Positions 18,022-24,666 of a DNA stretch of 64,000 nucleotides are shown here, piece by piece; positions within the stretch are counted from its first letter, which is position 1, and every line of letters begins with the position of its first letter. A model generated the notes under the pieces. That model was not told the DNA's origin. It saw only the letters and a program-made list of their open reading frames with translations, and made no database searches. A program made the translations under genes and the position numbers. Source of the stretch: Candidatus Paralachnospira caecorum (GTDB taxonomy: Bacteria; Bacillota; Clostridia; Lachnospirales; Lachnospiraceae); assembly GCA_904379015.1 (NCBI GenBank), contig CAJFHG010000001.1:1-64000 (forward strand), in the 5' to 3' direction.

Positions 18022-19512
18022 TCAGAAATTATTTTTCAGCAAATCTCCTATGTTTTGTTCCCGTTCTCCATATTGATCCGTTACGGTCGTATGAAGAATG
18101 CCATCCGCATCAAAATAATAGGAAAAAGTAAACCGATGTCCATATTGAATGACGGATCCCTCATATTGATAACACAAAGCCCGGTCAGTCAATCTTCTTT
18201 GTTTACGCAAATCATATTCTGTCACATGACTCTCATCCGTTTCCTCTCCCATGTACAATTGAATTGTAATCTTGCTTCCCCCATACAAGGTCTGCAGAGA
18301 AAGAGAAACAGAATCTGTTGGAATACTCTGATGTTTAAAAAACAGATTTCTGATAAAATAGCAATCCAGTTTTTGATCCTTTAATAAAATCCCAAAACTA
18401 TAGTTGAGAATATTTCCAACATTTTTTCCTTCATATTTTACATTTCCCGCTGCTGTGGCAATTCTTTTGTCAACGCCAAGATTAAACACATTGCTATACC
18501 GCTCACGCAGGCATTCCTGGAGATAGGCGCTTTTTGAGCCGCCGCCTGCCAGAATAATACGGCTTACTACATTTCCCGTTGTCCTGCACTTCGCGATTAA
18601 ATCCTCGCATATCACTATCGTTTCATCAATGCAGGGTCTGATTTGATTCCTGTATTCTTCTACCGTAATCTCTACCTCACATGGACCTACTTTTGGATGC
18701 AACAGTTTAATCAAATAACGGTTTTCCCCTGTTTCCAGCATTTCCTTTGCTTCCCTCAGACTGGTGAGGTTGAGGTTTTTAGCCACACCATGATCTGAAA
18801 CGAGATCATCCAGAGTAACCCTCTCATCGTGAAGTTTCTGTACACATAATTCGCCCAGCATCCGATCCATATAATTTCCTGCATGCTTATTTCCGCCGGT
18901 GGCCATAACCTGATAATGATCACCAGTTTTTTTTACCAGTGCCGCATCAAAGGTTCCTCCGCCCATGTCATAGGTCAGGACTGTCTCTCCGTCATTTATG
19001 GCATTCAATGCAATTGCCACCGGCTCATCTACAATACCGCTGACTGTGATTCCCTTTATTTTTCCATTTTCCGCCTCGGCCTCTATAGATTCTATGCATT
19101 CCTTCAATCTGATCGCATAAATAGTTGAAAAGGAAATCGGCTTTGACAAAACTACTTCCGTAATATTCTGTCCTGAAAAATCCGGATGTGATACGGCCGT
19201 CGTTAAAAGATAAGTCAAATATAATTTGGCTAGCTCCCATTTATCCTTTCCGAAAACCTCCTCATCATATTGGTCATTCCCAAGAAGAGCTTTCAGATTT
19301 TTAATAGTATGACTATTTGCGCTGTTGATCAATGTCTCAGTTGTCGGAATTTGCCATCCACTTTTCACTACGCCATTTTTATATTGTACGATAGACGGAG
19401 CAAACAAAACCTCAGCATCATTGTCATTGCGGAGCAGTGTTCTGATTTCTCCATCTTTTTTCCATACGACACTGCTGTTGACTGTTCCAAAATCAATTCC
19501 TATCTTCGCCAT
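18022..19512 (-). CDS. Hsp70-family protein lacking the C-terminal lid
   Basis: 496 residues against about 610 for DnaK. The actin-like nucleotide-binding domain is complete: phosphate 1 GIDFGTVNSSVVW, phosphate 2 VLTYDMGGGTFDAALV, adenosine motif RIILAGGGSKSAYLQE. A substrate-binding beta domain follows (about 370-490), and the protein ends at DLLKNNF without the helical lid. DnaK proper ends in a long Gly/Asp-rich tail, so this is a specialised Hsp70, not housekeeping DnaK. It has its own GrpE-like partner directly downstream but no J-protein in the cassette. It follows the membrane zinc-ribbon gene by one base. Confidence 0.9.
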   Translation of the reverse strand: MAKIGIDFGTVNSSVVWKKDGEIRTLLRNDNDAEVLFAPSIVQYKNGVVKSGWQIPTTETLINSANSHTIKNLKALLGNDQYDEEVFGKDKWELAKLYLTYLLTTAVSHPDFSGQNITEVVLSKPISFSTIYAIRLKECIESIEAEAENGKIKGITVSGIVDEPVAIALNAINDGETVLTYDMGGGTFDAALVKKTGDHYQVMATGGNKHAGNYMDRMLGELCVQKLHDERVTLDDLVSDHGVAKNLNLTSLREAKEMLETGENRYLIKLLHPKVGPCEVEITVEEYRNQIRPCIDETIVICEDLIAKCRTTGNVVSRIILAGGGSKSAYLQECLRERYSNVFNLGVDKRIATAAGNVKYEGKNVGNILNYSFGILLKDQKLDCYFIRNLFFKHQSIPTDSVSLSLQTLYGGSKITIQLYMGEETDESHVTEYDLRKQRRLTDRALCYQYEGSVIQYGHRFTFSYYFDADGILHTTVTDQYGEREQNIGDLLKNNF

Positions 19513-19513
19513 T

Positions 19514-20875
19514 TCATACTTCCTTTTTTATCTGAAATACATTCTGTTTCTTTTTCCCGCACAATATACAGACCTCCTCATCCGCATGATTTTCTGTTCC
19601 GCAGACACAGACCCAATTTCCGGTTCCGTTTTCCGGCACTTCCTGGAGTTCCGGTTCATGAAACGTGTCTTTCAGCCTTTTCCTCAGCGCTTCCAGGCGC
19701 TCCAGCGGAAGCTGGCTGTCAATATTGACCGGTACCGCGGACCGCGCCAGTCCTGTTCCGAAACTGTACTGCAGAACATCAACCTTTGCATACACAATAT
19801 CGTCCGGACCTTCATAAATACCTTCTGCAGTCCCGCGGATGATCCCGTTGCTCTGGCTCCTGAAATTTCTGATCTGTACATCCCAGAACCGGTATACATT
19901 ATGCAGCTGACTTACCAGCGTAATATTCATCTGTGCCAGATTCAGTTCTTCGGCATACTGCTTCAGCTCTATATCCAGCTCTCCGTCTTCATTTACGATG
20001 ACCTGAAGCGGCCGGAACGGCAGAAGTCCATTATAATTCACGACAGGCGCCATAAATTTTGTCTTTTTAAAATCCAGTCCGATTTTCTCCCGAATCTCCT
20101 CGGCTTCCGGAGCTCTGCTCACCAATATTTCCGCGGCAATCCCGCAGATCAGAGACAGCCACGGACCGATTGCCAGTGAATATTCAAATAAGGAATCCAT
20201 GCTGTCCTTTGATCCCTGGATCATGATCAGAGTCAGCACAAAAATCACTACGTTGGCCACAAACGGCAGATGGATCCATTCCGTACTTTCAAAATCCTGT
20301 TCCATCCAGAGGCGGACAATCCCAATCAGGTATAAAACCGGGACAACATAAAGTATAAGAAACAAAGGAGACTCCGACAGATTAGCAATCTTCATGATAC
20401 TCAGAGTCGTATTTCCAAAATCTGCTATTTTCACCCACCCGATAAAGTACGAAAAGATTACGGCTGCATACAGGACAAGACAGCCGATCAAATACGGCTG
20501 TATTTGATGGTTGGTCTCAGTTGTTTTTACTTCCTGCTCTTTTTTCCTGAGATTCTGCGGCGGCAGCTGCATCTGTCCATAATCCGGATCCCTGTATCTC
20601 GAGACGATTCCCTGCTGATTTACGGCAATACGAAGCTGCGATATTTCACAGCGAAGTTTCCTGATCCCATTTTTTAATTCCTGTTCTTTTTTCAGGTCCT
20701 CCGGACTGCTGTGTATGATTTTCCGTTCCGTTTTTTCTGCGTTGTTTCCAGATTCCCCAGCCACCATTGATGTGTGCAAAGCTGTCATTTTCTGAAATTC
20801 CGGCAGTTTTTTTCCGCATTCCGGACAGAACACCATTTCCTTTTTCACTTCAGCATTACAATTCGGACAATTCAT
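19514..20875 (-). CDS. Polytopic membrane protein with zinc ribbons at both ends
   Basis: 453 residues. An N-terminal zinc ribbon (CPNCNAEVKKEMVFCPECG), then a charged helical stretch (about 50-110, possible coiled coil), about four membrane helices (LIGCLVLYAAVIFSYFIG; LFLILYVVPVLYLIGIV; VVIFVLTLIMI; IGPWLSLICGIAAEILV), a soluble domain of about 150 residues without a recognised fold, and a second zinc ribbon at the C-terminus (CVCGTENHADEEVCILCG). The two ribbons would both face the cytoplasm if there are four helices. The ATG overlaps the upstream small zinc-ribbon gene by four bases. Function unknown; a membrane scaffold for the chaperone pair is a guess from position. Confidence 0.8.
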   Translation of the reverse strand: MNCPNCNAEVKKEMVFCPECGKKLPEFQKMTALHTSMVAGESGNNAEKTERKIIHSSPEDLKKEQELKNGIRKLRCEISQLRIAVNQQGIVSRYRDPDYGQMQLPPQNLRKKEQEVKTTETNHQIQPYLIGCLVLYAAVIFSYFIGWVKIADFGNTTLSIMKIANLSESPLFLILYVVPVLYLIGIVRLWMEQDFESTEWIHLPFVANVVIFVLTLIMIQGSKDSMDSLFEYSLAIGPWLSLICGIAAEILVSRAPEAEEIREKIGLDFKKTKFMAPVVNYNGLLPFRPLQVIVNEDGELDIELKQYAEELNLAQMNITLVSQLHNVYRFWDVQIRNFRSQSNGIIRGTAEGIYEGPDDIVYAKVDVLQYSFGTGLARSAVPVNIDSQLPLERLEALRKRLKDTFHEPELQEVPENGTGNWVCVCGTENHADEEVCILCGKKKQNVFQIKKEV

Positions 20876-21069
20876 GCCTGCCTCCTCTCCGGCAAAAGCT
20901 GACTTAACAGCCCTTCCCTTTCCTGTTCCAGTTTTTCAAATTCCTGCCGCAGTTCTTCCAGAGCAGCTGCTTTCTCCAGAATTTCTTTTTCCTCCGGAAG
21001 CTTCGCGCCGCATTCCATGCAGAACAACATGCCCTTCCGATTTTCTTTTCCGCAGTTTGTACATTTCAT
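20872..21069 (-). CDS. Small zinc-ribbon coiled-coil protein
   Basis: 65 residues from the ATG at 21069, which has a near-perfect GGAGGTG site; the longer frame to 21192 overlaps the upstream gene. The zinc ribbon is CTNCGKENRKGMLFCMECG and the rest is one charged helix (EEKEILEKAAALEELRQEFE...) that should coil. No membrane segment. It overlaps the next gene by four bases. Could be an adaptor that pairs with the other zinc-ribbon proteins of the cassette. Confidence 0.8.
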   Translation of the reverse strand: MKCTNCGKENRKGMLFCMECGAKLPEEKEILEKAAALEELRQEFEKLEQEREGLLSQLLPERRQA

Positions 21070-21091
21070 AAATACGCACCTCCTCCGTCTG

Positions 21092-22666
21092 TCAGTTATG
21101 GAATCTTGCGCCGGAAATTCCCACTTCTTTTCCCAGTCCGCCAAGCGTGTTCTGAGATATGATCCGAACAAATCTCGCATTTGCAATGTCAATACTAAAA
21201 TTTATAGGATCACTTTTGAGATCTAGTTGCTCGGTTTCATAGACCAGTACCTCGTCTGCATATATTTGAACAGAAAAATATTGTTGCGAATACGCATAAT
21301 CGCCAATAAAAATTATACCGCTTAAATATCGGTAATTACCGTTTGGCGCATATTCTACCAATGATTTCGTACCCATCAATATACAATCTGTATATGCATT
21401 GCCAAAAATATCCTCTGTTACCCCTGATGAAATTACAGAAATATTTTTAGAATCTACAACCTTCATATCCAGCAGAGAAATTGGCAGCCTGGTTTTGTAT
21501 TCTTCGATTTTACTGGTAAAGTCATCAGATTCTCCAAAGTAATTGACTCCCTGATTCAGAGTCGCTATTGCCTGCTCATATTCTCCGGCATCCGCATATG
21601 ACTGAGCAGTATCAAAAAACTGCTGCCGGTAGGCTGCCCGGTATTCCTCCAGCAATTCAGACGAACCATATCCTGTAGCGACGCTTTGCTCTAAAGCCCC
21701 AATCGCACTGATATAATCTCCTGCTGCCGCATATGCCTGTCCGTCCGCTATCAGCTGATCCGCAGCTGCCTGATCCTCTTTTTCAGATATTTCCTGGCGC
21801 AGACTCTGTATATCCTGATCATTTTTCAGAAGGTCAAGCCCTTCATTCATTGCGTTTTTGGCTCCATCAAAGTCTCCGGCTTCTAACAGTTCACGACTCT
21901 GACTGATCACCTGATTTTTATAGGCTTCCATAGCCTCCTGCATCTTCTCCTGCGCAGAATGATATCTGCTGTCCGACTCAAGAACAGCCTGATAAAATGC
22001 AATGGCACTCCTGTAATCTCCAGCTGCAGCTGCCTCTTCTGCCTGTGAAAAGCTCTGCTTTGAATCATGCAGACTGCTTAAACTGTCTGAAATGTCCTGA
22101 ATTCCCTCCAAAGGATAATTTTCCAATAAAACAGTCAGCTCTTCTTCTGCCTCTTCATAAGAAATTTCTTCCTGATTATATAAATCGTAGATTTCCTGTG
22201 CGCTGGCAGTCAATTTCTCATCTGCCTTCTGCTGTTCTTCAGAAGACAGACCGGCATAAAACTCCTGAGCGTCTGCAAACGCGTCTTTTTCCATTGCCCG
22301 CTCAAATTGCCGCGCGTCGGATTGATACCACAGCAGAAAACCGCCTCCGCCCGCCAAAAGCAGTACGGCACATCCTGCAGCAACCCATATCCGCCATTTC
22401 TTCCCCTTTTTTTCTGTATCTGCATCATGGACTTCATTACATTCATTCTCCTCTGGAAACGGTTCTGAAAAATTTGAGACCGCCTCCTCATTTGAAAAAG
22501 CCGGATCTTCCGGTTCATTTTCTTTCGAAAGCGCTACATCTCCCGGTTCTTCTTCCACCAGTATGTGATCCTCCGGCTTACTTGCGTGATTTGTCACGAG
22601 ATATCCGCAGTAACCACAAAATTTCGCATCATCTTCCAGAATTTCATTGCAATTCGGACAGCGCAT
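21092..22666 (-). CDS. Zinc ribbon, membrane helix, TPR-like repeats and NPCBM-like domain
   Basis: 524 residues from the ATG at 22666 (AGGGGGGA upstream). In order: cytoplasmic zinc ribbon (CPNCNEILEDDAKFCGYCG), acidic linker, one membrane helix (WVAAGCAVLLLAGGGGFLLWY, about residues 110-130), then an outside region with repeated TPR-like units (GDYRSAIAFYQAVL, GDFDGAKNAMNEGL, GDYISAIGALEQSV, GEYEQAIATLNQGV) and a C-terminal beta domain from about 395 resembling NPCBM, a putative carbohydrate-binding module. It looks like an outside-to-inside link between wall polymers and the cytoplasmic zinc-ribbon face. First gene of the cassette, 22 bases ahead of the small zinc-ribbon gene. Confidence 0.85.
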   Translation of the reverse strand: MRCPNCNEILEDDAKFCGYCGYLVTNHASKPEDHILVEEEPGDVALSKENEPEDPAFSNEEAVSNFSEPFPEENECNEVHDADTEKKGKKWRIWVAAGCAVLLLAGGGGFLLWYQSDARQFERAMEKDAFADAQEFYAGLSSEEQQKADEKLTASAQEIYDLYNQEEISYEEAEEELTVLLENYPLEGIQDISDSLSSLHDSKQSFSQAEEAAAAGDYRSAIAFYQAVLESDSRYHSAQEKMQEAMEAYKNQVISQSRELLEAGDFDGAKNAMNEGLDLLKNDQDIQSLRQEISEKEDQAAADQLIADGQAYAAAGDYISAIGALEQSVATGYGSSELLEEYRAAYRQQFFDTAQSYADAGEYEQAIATLNQGVNYFGESDDFTSKIEEYKTRLPISLLDMKVVDSKNISVISSGVTEDIFGNAYTDCILMGTKSLVEYAPNGNYRYLSGIIFIGDYAYSQQYFSVQIYADEVLVYETEQLDLKSDPINFSIDIANARFVRIISQNTLGGLGKEVGISGARFHN

Positions 22667-22733
22667 AACCAATCCCCCCTGTTTGATACAAAAACATTTG
22701 TCATAAATCACCTTTGAATGTCTATTTTAACCG

Positions 22734-22743
22734 CTTGTATATA
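22734..22743 (-). promoter_or_regulatory. Candidate XRE operator half-site (cassette promoter)
   Basis: TATATACAAG on the minus strand, beginning three bases past the -10 box of the cassette promoter. An identical 10-mer lies at the same place relative to the divergent XRE promoter. Confidence 0.45.
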
Positions 22744-22746
22744 GTA

Positions 22747-22775
22747 ATAATATCTAAATGAATTAGTTAAGTCAA
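22747..22775 (-). promoter_or_regulatory. Sigma-A promoter for the nine-gene cassette
   Basis: Minus strand: TTGACT (22775-22770), 17 bp, TATTAT (22752-22747). Predicted start near 22740, leader about 74 bases to the ATG at 22666. Confidence 0.7.
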
Positions 22776-22803
22776 TAATAATCGCCAAATAAACCGGATA
22801 TTT

Positions 22804-22832
22804 TTGACAAATATGGATAGTACAATTATATA
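22804..22832 (+). promoter_or_regulatory. Sigma-A promoter for the XRE regulator
   Basis: TTGACA (22804-22809), 17 bp, TATATA (22827-22832). The predicted start falls at about 22839, on the GTGGTG that precedes the TTG codon at 22851, so the leader is almost absent. Confidence 0.7.
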
Positions 22833-22838
22833 TACAAG
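22829..22838 (+). promoter_or_regulatory. Candidate XRE operator half-site (regulator promoter)
   Basis: TATATACAAG overlapping the end of the -10 box of the XRE promoter; inverted relative to the copy at 22734-22743, 85 bp apart. Confidence 0.45.
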
Positions 22839-22850
22839 GTGGTGACGGAC

Positions 22851-23156
22851 TTGAATCAGGACTTATTTATCAAACGATTAGTACAGCTTCGACAAAACAA
22901 AGGTGTCTCAGCCCGCGACATGAGTTTATCAATCGGGCAAAGCGCAGGTTATATCAACAACATTGAAAATGGAATCAACTATCCTTCTATGACGGTATTT
23001 TTTTATATTTGCGATTATCTTGGCGTAACTCCAAGAGAGTTTTTTGATACAGAAATACCGAATCCCACAAAATATCAGGAACTTCTGTCCGCTGCTAAAA
23101 GATTAAACAATGAGCAGCTGGATCTTTTAATTTCAATTGCAAATGGTTTAAAATAA
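22851..23156 (+). CDS. XRE-family transcriptional regulator
   Basis: About 101 residues. The helix-turn-helix is clear at about 12-65 (LRQNKGVSARDMSLSIGQSAGYINNIENG), with the SxxYINNIENG recognition segment and a following helix typical of Xre/SinR-like repressors; a short helical tail could dimerise. The start is debatable: TTG at 22851 has AAGGTGGTG seven bases upstream, but GTG at 22839 or 22842 would suit a leaderless transcript. Divergent from the nine-gene cassette and flanked by a shared repeated element, so autoregulation and control of the cassette are likely. Confidence 0.88.
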   Translation: MNQDLFIKRLVQLRQNKGVSARDMSLSIGQSAGYINNIENGINYPSMTVFFYICDYLGVTPREFFDTEIPNPTKYQELLSAAKRLNNEQLDLLISIANGLK

Positions 23157-23159
23157 TAA

Positions 23160-23220
23160 AAAGTGCGCATCATCATGAAATGCTGAATCTTCAGTTCTCA
23201 TTCATGATAATACGCACTTT
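23160..23220. terminator. Bidirectional terminator between XRE and the metallo-hydrolase
   Basis: Two 20-base arms (23160-23179 and 23201-23220) that are complementary at 18 positions; the two exceptions become G-U pairs on the minus transcript, where the stem is followed by TTTTTATTA. On the plus strand it is followed by TTTATAT. It therefore works best for the minus-strand gene at 23286. Confidence 0.75.
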
Positions 23221-23285
23221 ATATACTGACTAAATATTCTGATAAGGTTCTCTATGCGGCTCAACACACCACATCCACCATTGAC

Positions 23286-24017
23286 TTACGGCAGCCAAAA
23301 CTCCTGTCCTTCCCGCTCGATCCGCATGATCCTGTCCCGGTAGGGCGCTGAGATTTCTTCTCCAAGAAGCCGTTCCGTTACGCTGTAATCCTTCCAGAAA
23401 TGCATGGGAAACGCGGCGTCCGTATCTGTATGCCGCATGAAATAATCGAATCCAAGGGCATACCGTTCTTCCTGTCTGGGATCCAGCGGCACAAACGCCG
23501 CGTCGAAATGCCGGCCCTCAATTCTTCCGATCTCATTCTGGAAGCGTGAGGTCATATCTCTGTATTCCTCCTCGGTTTCCCCCTTCCAGGTCCACCAGTT
23601 CAGATCTCCCGCATGATACAGATGCCGACCCTCGCAGCTGATCAGAAAAGCCACTCCCGCATCGGTAGAAGCCAGAGTCTCTGCCTGAAGGCTGCCTGAT
23701 TCTGTCTCGAAAACCTGTGAAGCATGCTTTCCCATATAGATGATCTTGTCCCAGGCTGCCTCCGGCACCTGCCTGCGGGCAAGATACGCCTGATTCATCC
23801 TGATATCCCTGGAAAGAACAAAATGGATCTTCGGATATTTCTCAGCCAGAGACAGCACGGAAAGATCAAAATGATCATGGTGCTTATGGCTGGCAAAAAC
23901 AAACAGCTCTTTCTCTTTCGGAAAATCCGGAAGGGGACCGGCATAATAATCAAAAAGCACTGCCGCCCCCGAAAATTCCACTGAAAAGCTGCTGTGATGA
24001 ATATAGGTAATTTTCAT
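23286..24017 (-). CDS. MBL-fold metallo-hydrolase (UlaG/YtkL-like)
   Basis: 243 residues. The zinc-binding HxHxDH motif appears as SHKHHDHFD and later ligands as LYHAGDLNWW and MHFWKD. This branch includes UlaG-like lactonases and phosphodiesterases, but the substrate is unknown. It follows the NUDIX gene by 38 bases on the same strand and the two probably share the promoter at 24566. Confidence 0.85.
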   Translation of the reverse strand: MKITYIHHSSFSVEFSGAAVLFDYYAGPLPDFPKEKELFVFASHKHHDHFDLSVLSLAEKYPKIHFVLSRDIRMNQAYLARRQVPEAAWDKIIYMGKHASQVFETESGSLQAETLASTDAGVAFLISCEGRHLYHAGDLNWWTWKGETEEEYRDMTSRFQNEIGRIEGRHFDAAFVPLDPRQEERYALGFDYFMRHTDTDAAFPMHFWKDYSVTERLLGEEISAPYRDRIMRIEREGQEFWLP

Positions 24018-24055
24018 CCTGCCTTCTCCCGCTCACATTCTTTCATTCTTTTTCT

Positions 24056-24505
24056 TTACATTCTGCTGCCGATCCAGAGATTTCTCTTTTTCAGGTCCAG
24101 ATATTCATGATATGCCTTCTCCATGATCTGCTTTTCATTTTGAAATTTAAGCAGATGATAGGCTTCATAAAACTTGTAATACCCTGAATCCAGAAAATAT
24201 TCCTCCCGCTGTGGTTTGCTGTAATAGCTGTCTGCCATCATCAGATACCAGTGAACATCCTTTTCTACCGTATCCTGCGGAATATTAAACGAATACTGGC
24301 TTTTTCCGATATATTTGACAATGGAAGCCTGAACGCCCGTCTCTTCCTTCACCTCACGAAGCGCAGTCTCTTTATGCGATTCCCCTGCTTCTACAGTTCC
24401 CTTCGGCAGGACCCAGCCCTCATATTTATTCTTGTAATTTTTATAAAGGACCAGGATCTTGCCGCGGAATATAACCACACCGCCACAGCTTATTGCCTCA
24501 ATCAT
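24056..24505 (-). CDS. NUDIX hydrolase
   Basis: 149 residues from the ATG at 24505, chosen for its AGGAGGG site; the frame extends to 24556. The NUDIX box is intact: GTVEAGESHKETALREVKEETG region with the RE..EE..G core. The protein resembles the Ap4A/MutT-like single-domain type (SCGGVVIFRGKILVLYKN). It would cleave a nucleoside diphosphate linked to another group; the exact substrate cannot be told. Confidence 0.9.
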   Translation of the reverse strand: MIEAISCGGVVIFRGKILVLYKNYKNKYEGWVLPKGTVEAGESHKETALREVKEETGVQASIVKYIGKSQYSFNIPQDTVEKDVHWYLMMADSYYSKPQREEYFLDSGYYKFYEAYHLLKFQNEKQIMEKAYHEYLDLKKRNLWIGSRM

Positions 24506-24565
24506 ATGCAATCCCTCCTGATTCTGGTGTGCGCTGCAGTATAAGCTGATAAACACCTAAGGTTT

Positions 24566-24594
24566 ATTATAGCTTATTTCCTATACTGACACAA
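24566..24594 (-). promoter_or_regulatory. Sigma-A promoter for NUDIX and metallo-hydrolase genes
   Basis: Minus strand: TTGTGT (24594-24589), 17 bp, TATAAT (24571-24566). Confidence 0.65.
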
Positions 24595-24600
24595 GGGCTG

Positions 24601-24646
24601 ACCTGCTTTTGCCCGAGGAGCAGGTGCCCGGGCCGGGCGGAGCCCG
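24601..24646. other. Two GC-rich hairpins after the PBP gene
   Basis: ACCTGCT/AGCAGGT (24601-24625, 11-base loop) and CGGGC/GCCCG (24634-24646, 3-base loop). Neither is followed by a T-run, so they may be 3'-end stabilisers or a weak terminator for the PBP gene that ends at 24667. Confidence 0.35.
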
Positions 24647-24666
24647 ACATGCAGAAACTGAAGCGT

